The position numbers were made by a program, and so were the translations under genes. The notes below the pieces were generated by a model. It had not been told where the DNA came from. It was given only the letters and a program-made list of their open reading frames with translations, and searched no databases. A DNA stretch of 64,000 nucleotides from Hypoxylon rubiginosum (Eukaryota; Ascomycota; Sordariomycetes; Xylariales; Hypoxylaceae), in NCBI GenBank assembly GCA_902806565.1, contig CADCXA010000006.1, positions 930,001 through 994,000 on the forward strand, given 5' to 3'. This document shows, in pieces, positions 60,029-64,000 of the stretch (within the stretch, counting starts at the first letter, position 1; each line of letters opens with the position of its first letter).

Positions 60029-60863
60029 GTCACCCACAGGGCTTTAATAGAAATAACTTAAATTTTAATACGTAAACCCCGGGGTAGGTATTAAAATGTG
60101 TAAAACTACGTTAAGTTTAAGCTTATTTAATTATTAAATATCTAATTATTATTATTATATTAAATTTAATTTTTATTTAAATTAATTAATATTTATATTT
60201 TTAAATAACTTTTTAAAATATAAAAATAATAATATTAATTATATTTTATATAACTTTTATTTTATTAAATTATTTATAAATATAATAAAAGGTATTTATT
60301 AAGGTTATTACGTAACTTTTTTTAGTTAATATTAAGGTTTTTTTATTAAAAAAAATAAGGTTTTATAATTTTTTTTTTATTTATTTATTAGTTTGTTTAT
60401 TTATTAATTATTTATTAATTTAAATAATATTATAATTAAGTTATATATTAACTTAAAAATTATATTATTAAAAAGCTTTTAATTAAATAAAATTTTATAT
60501 TTAAGTTATATTTATAAAATTACTAGTAATATTAAAATTTATAAAATAATACCTTAAAAAAAAAATAAGTTTTAAATTTTAATAATAAAAAATAAATAAA
60601 AATAAAAAATTTATTATATTAATAAATTTATATAATAATTTATATATAAATTTATTAATAAAATAAATAAGCTTATATTTATATAATATTAAATAATAGA
60701 TTTTATAAGTTTTATTATATAAATATAATTCGTATATATAAAAATATATTATGTATAATATGTAGTTATCTAGTATATAAATTTATTATATATTGATGTA
60801 TGCACATGGGCGTGGGTGTATTACCAAAATTCGAGTTATTTCCGTTTAACCCCTGTGGGACAC
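60029..60863. mobile_element. RIP-degraded insert with imperfect terminal inverted repeats
   Basis: About 700 bp of AT-saturated DNA lies between two inverted arms of about 40 bp. The left arm (about 60029-60072) contains CCCACAGGGCTTTAATAG; the right arm, read on the minus strand (60863-60820), contains CCCACAGGGGTTAAACGG. Over 30 aligned positions there are eight mismatches, six of them C-to-T or G-to-A in the left arm. This looks like a short non-autonomous DNA transposon or an internally deleted one. The exact ends and a target duplication could not be fixed, and no transposase frame remains. Confidence 0.6.
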
Positions 60864-61377
60864 CGTATCTGCGGCTGCTGAGTGGCTCTTGGTATTTGGA
60901 ATACCTGCAGTTTTTCGATAGCCGCGCTTCTGTAGCCTGCAGGCCTTCGCGTTGGACCGGAAGTAAGAGACCTGAAAATCCCCCAAGGATCATCACCTGT
61001 GTCTCTCGATGTCATACGAGCCCATTGGTATGGGACCCAGCATGATTGGCGACCGCACGTTTCATCCCACGTTATGCTGCAGCACCCAATTATGGACTCG
61101 CGATACAGCCCAAATCCTACATCAAATATTCTGGTCTATATCGAACAGCATCAGTGCGCCTTATGTAACGTTAAATGCTAGTGAGTCTATTGGTAGGCAA
61201 ACGTCGAAATGGTATTACAAATATGCCTTCGGATTCGAAGAACGGAGTTAAGGGTGGGCGGAGCCTCTTCCGATATCAATGAGGACGTCCTCGTGGGAGG
61301 AGACGAAACAATAACAGGGCTGTTAAGATACGCCCCTATTTTCAGAGACCTCCGAGGTGACAAATGTTTCGACCCAG
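60864..61377. other. Intergenic, no gene seen
   Basis: About 510 bp of normal composition between the inverted-repeat insert and the end of the DUF1365 gene. Short frames on both strands look random. Confidence 0.5.
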
Positions 61378-63251
61378 TCAAGACATTGCGACCCAGGCTA
61401 GCAGCAATTTGAGAAACCAGTGTTCAAGCTGAAGGATATCCACACTTCCCACAGCAATCCTATCGGCGACGAACAGCTTTAAGACAGAATCCCTGTACAC
61501 GTGTCTTGCTTTCGTGTCCTCGTGGGCTAGGACATATCCGTCCATGGATGAAAGCCGAAAGCCCCGGATATCCTTTTGAGGGTGGGTAGTTGTACCGGTT
61601 TGGCTCGAGGTTAGGGGTCGCTCGATTCGTCCAGGTCTCCGCCGCATATTTTTGATAGCTGTAAAATAGCCGTAGTCCAAATAACTGGTGGTCTGAAGCA
61701 AAGGGGGCGGCTGTTTCTTGATGACTAGCTTTGGCAACAACTCTGGTTTCGAAACCCATATTGTGTTGTTCTCGTTCAGTTCGCAGAACATGGCCTCGAA
61801 GTCGTGAGCGTAATAGACAAATCTCGAATAGAACGCAGGCGTCAAGACCTTAAACTCCATCTCCACTGCGAGACTCGGGGCCGTTCGAGCTTGAGATGAT
61901 TTTATAGTCTCTGCCTGTGCGTCTGCGATGCCACTCGGGACATACCGCACCACCAACGGCTCGGGTGACTGTTGAACCAAGTTTCTTAGATATCTCCTAA
62001 ATAGGGGTTCGAGTTGTTGCTCTATATTGTCGGCGTGTCTACCAATACCCGTATGGAGAGGCTCGGGGCGGTACCAGACGTGTAGTTTACGTTGGAAGAT
62101 CAGGGCTGCGGCCTCTTTCACTATTCGGGGAAAAGTAACGAAGCCCACCCACCACCAACCAGCCAAGAATCTCAACTTTTGCAGAATTGTCATCTCAGTA
62201 GGGTCAATAGCGTCCCCTTCTGAAAATACGCGAGCGACTAGTTTTGCGTTATTCTTTGATGATATTAGATTTATCGTGCTATTTATCGGGCCTCGTCCCC
62301 TCATATTCGGGAGGAGAGGGTCATGCGCTACCAGCGAGTATACCCCTTTTCGAGAATTGAAAGGAGATACGTGAAAGTCTTTGGGCCAGGTCTGCCTTAA
62401 AGGCTTCAAGCCATTGGGCTGATAAGTTTGCGAGTCACTCATCGAGGCCTCGTTTTCAGGCGCTTCTATCGATTTTATGGCGTCGTCATTTGGCCTTAAG
62501 AAATACATCCGTCTCTCGTCAAAGGTATTATTGACCTCGAGTATTGTCGCAGCCAAGCTTTTGTCAGCAGAATAGAGGTACCAGAAAGAAACAGGGTTGA
62601 AATGGTAACCCAAGAATTTCGCTGCGGTAACTAAATATGCATAAGGGTATTGAGAAGCATCGATGTCCTGAGTTTGTTAGTTTGATATCATCTGAGGCAT
62701 TCGAGACGTCGGCATACTTGAGACTCCAGATAGGCATTCAACTTGCCCCTCAAACCAAGATGGCCGTTCCCCCTTTCTAGGTAATCTGCGGCGTTAATAC
62801 TATACCAGCCCTTTACTCCTGTGTTGTGCTCGTCATTCGATATCATGCCGCCCGCGGCGCCTGTCCAACCGATGGGAATTCCAACTAGGAGGTACGAATA
62901 AGAAAAGGAGTGCTTCTTGGGGAAGAACCTAGTATGTGTTGTTCGACAAGGGAACAACAAGGGCCGGCTTGGGCCATCCCATGTCGGCAGTTCTACCGCT
63001 CGACTACGGTGCCGTACATATTTAAAGGAGGTAAACGCGGCTACGGCTACTATGGTAGCTCGTATAAACAATTGGGAATCAAGAATCTCGAGGAACTCCT
63101 CAAGAAATTTAAAAACCAGAGCTCCTCGGAACCAGAGGAGCCAAGCAGCAAGAAGCACTACGTCTCCCAAACTTCCAAAGATCATATAGTAGGAGAACAC
63201 GGCTGCTCGCAGAACAGCGGTATGTGCGGGCATGCCCAGAGTGGCGTCCAT
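61378..63251 (-). CDS. DUF1365 family protein, two exons
   Basis: Predicted 607-aa protein of the DUF1365 family, unknown function; bacterial relatives are often encoded near cyclopropane-fatty-acid synthases. Minus-strand exons 63251-62718 and 62667-61378, with a phase-0 intron of 50 nt. The N-terminus has two hydrophobic segments (about residues 15-50 and 60-76), so it may sit in a membrane. The DUF1365 part starts near residue 95 with LLFPCRTTHTRFFPKKHSFS and continues with YPYAYLVTAAKFLGYHFNPV, FWYLYS and TFDERRMYF. It ends with a C-terminal extension common in fungal members. It is divergent from MBF1, with 607 bp between the start codons. Confidence 0.88.
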
Positions 63252-63858
63252 CGCCGTTCCGGAATGCTGCAGCTCGAATGAACTCTTGTTATCATCCCAA
63301 TTGTTCGTGACGTCGACTGAATGAAAGGCTTAGAAAATGTAATTGAATCGTCTAAACAATAAGAGTCGTTGCATGATGTAAACTTGGATCATGCTGTTCC
63401 CCCACAAAGAAAGGAAATATCCATGTACGTCTTAACACTTTTGTAGGTTATCAACAATGATTAACGCCACAGTATCAGCCACACGTGAGATAAAGCTACT
63501 AAAATCGGCGTTAGGAAACAAGACATTGTCACAGCCCCAGCCAAAGAGCTTATTAGGTCGCCTCCCCCGCCATAACACACCGATTGAGTCAGCGGAGGCT
63601 CCGCTTTCAGCCCACTTCACCATCATTCCTTGACTTTCTACCGCTTAAAAAAGGACATCTTTTATCTAGTATCGCTGTTGTTACGAGCCACTCTTCGCAT
63701 CTTTGCCTTCTTCAACTCCACAACATCAACACCAGCATCTATAAGAATACATCGTCGACCGCAGAAGACGTATTACTCGACCGGCCCGAACTATAAACCC
63801 CGCTTAGGAGAAATTGATATCGAATTGCACTTCGAATCTTCACACATCAACCTTCACA
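63252..63858. promoter_or_regulatory. Shared divergent promoter region (DUF1365 and MBF1)
   Basis: 607 bp between the two start codons, with no gene. The MBF1 side (63,650-63,858) is pyrimidine-rich and rich in CAAC/ATCAAC, typical of leaders of highly expressed fungal genes. Confidence 0.5.
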
Positions 63859-64000
63859 ATGTCTGACGAGTGGGACTCAGTTACCAAGATCGGTAGCAAG
63901 GCGCGGAGTGGTGCCTCGCAGCGGGAGACCGTCGTGCGAGGTAGTTCTGCCCTGAACGCTGCGAAGCGCTCCGGCGGATCTATCGCGACCGAGAAGAAGT
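63859..64000 (+). CDS. mbf1: Multiprotein-bridging factor 1, 5' end only
   Basis: The first 47 codons of MBF1, a transcriptional coactivator that links TBP with bZIP activators and also acts at collided ribosomes. The N-terminus has the conserved MBF1 pattern: [16 protein letters not shown], then [17 protein letters not shown] and ATEKK. The helix-turn-helix domain lies beyond the window. Start ATG at 63859 is preceded by CACA, good fungal context. No intron is seen in the available part. Confidence 0.9.
   Translation, partial: MSDEWDSVTKIGSKARSGASQRETVVRGSSALNAAKRSGGSIATEKK

Noticed and set aside
1..64000. CRISPR arrays, bacterial operons, prophage or plasmid features
   Set aside because: Spliced eukaryotic genes throughout; tandem repeats seen are head-to-tail minisatellites without unique spacers.

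Overview
The window is nuclear DNA of a filamentous ascomycete (Pezizomycotina, perhaps Sordariomycetes). The signs are genes split by short introns (about 45-145 nt) with GTRNGT-type donors and CTAAC/CTGAC-like branch points, a HET-domain gene, a remnant of a highly reducing polyketide synthase, fungal GH92 and GH43 secreted hydrolases, a QutR/QA-1S-type repressor homologue and an MBF1 gene. It also carries AT-saturated repeats with the C-to-T/G-to-A signature of repeat-induced point mutation (RIP). Nothing bacterial, plasmid-like or CRISPR-like is present, and I could not find a tRNA or rRNA gene.

Region 1 (1-19,560) is an AT block with almost no G or C outside isolated islands. It has no credible gene. 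It holds two related degraded repeat copies in the same orientation (about 500-2,970 and 5,130-7,590), several AT minisatellites, and at its right end one complete LTR retrotransposon (13,790-19,560). The two 182-bp LTRs of that element align without a gap and differ at 60 sites, all of them C-to-T or G-to-A. The left LTR is RIP-saturated and the right LTR looks almost untouched. The 5-bp target duplication (TATTA/CATCG) shows the same change.

Region 2 (19,570-33,750) is the first gene-bearing part: a DUF4267 membrane protein, a six-exon secreted GH92 alpha-mannosidase, a broken remnant of a highly reducing PKS (end of DH, methyltransferase, KR, ACP; no KS/AT, no ER, one stop and one frameshift), a secreted intronless GH43 enzyme on the minus strand, and a quinate-repressor-like protein made of DHQ dehydratase-like and shikimate dehydrogenase-like domains.

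Region 3 (33,751-45,829) is gene-poor. It holds one Zn2Cys6 transcription factor (39,774-42,692), long G/C homopolymers and short tandem repeats.

Region 4 (45,830-50,415) is compact: a hot-dog thioesterase ending in the peroxisomal signal SKL, a convergent Gfo/Idh/MocA oxidoreductase, and a glycerophosphodiester phosphodiesterase with a polyalanine tract. A 4-kb gene-free stretch with minisatellites and strong purine/pyrimidine strand asymmetry follows.

Region 5 (54,370-64,000) holds a HET-domain protein, a Cys-rich GPI-anchored surface protein, a GFA-family zinc protein, an AT-rich insert with imperfect inverted terminal repeats (about 60,029-60,863), a DUF1365 protein and the 5' end of MBF1, which runs off the window. 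The genes do not form an obvious single pathway. The layout looks like ordinary and accessory fungal genes beside a RIP-silenced repeat island. All exon junctions were deduced by reading frame, splice consensus and family continuity, not from transcripts.
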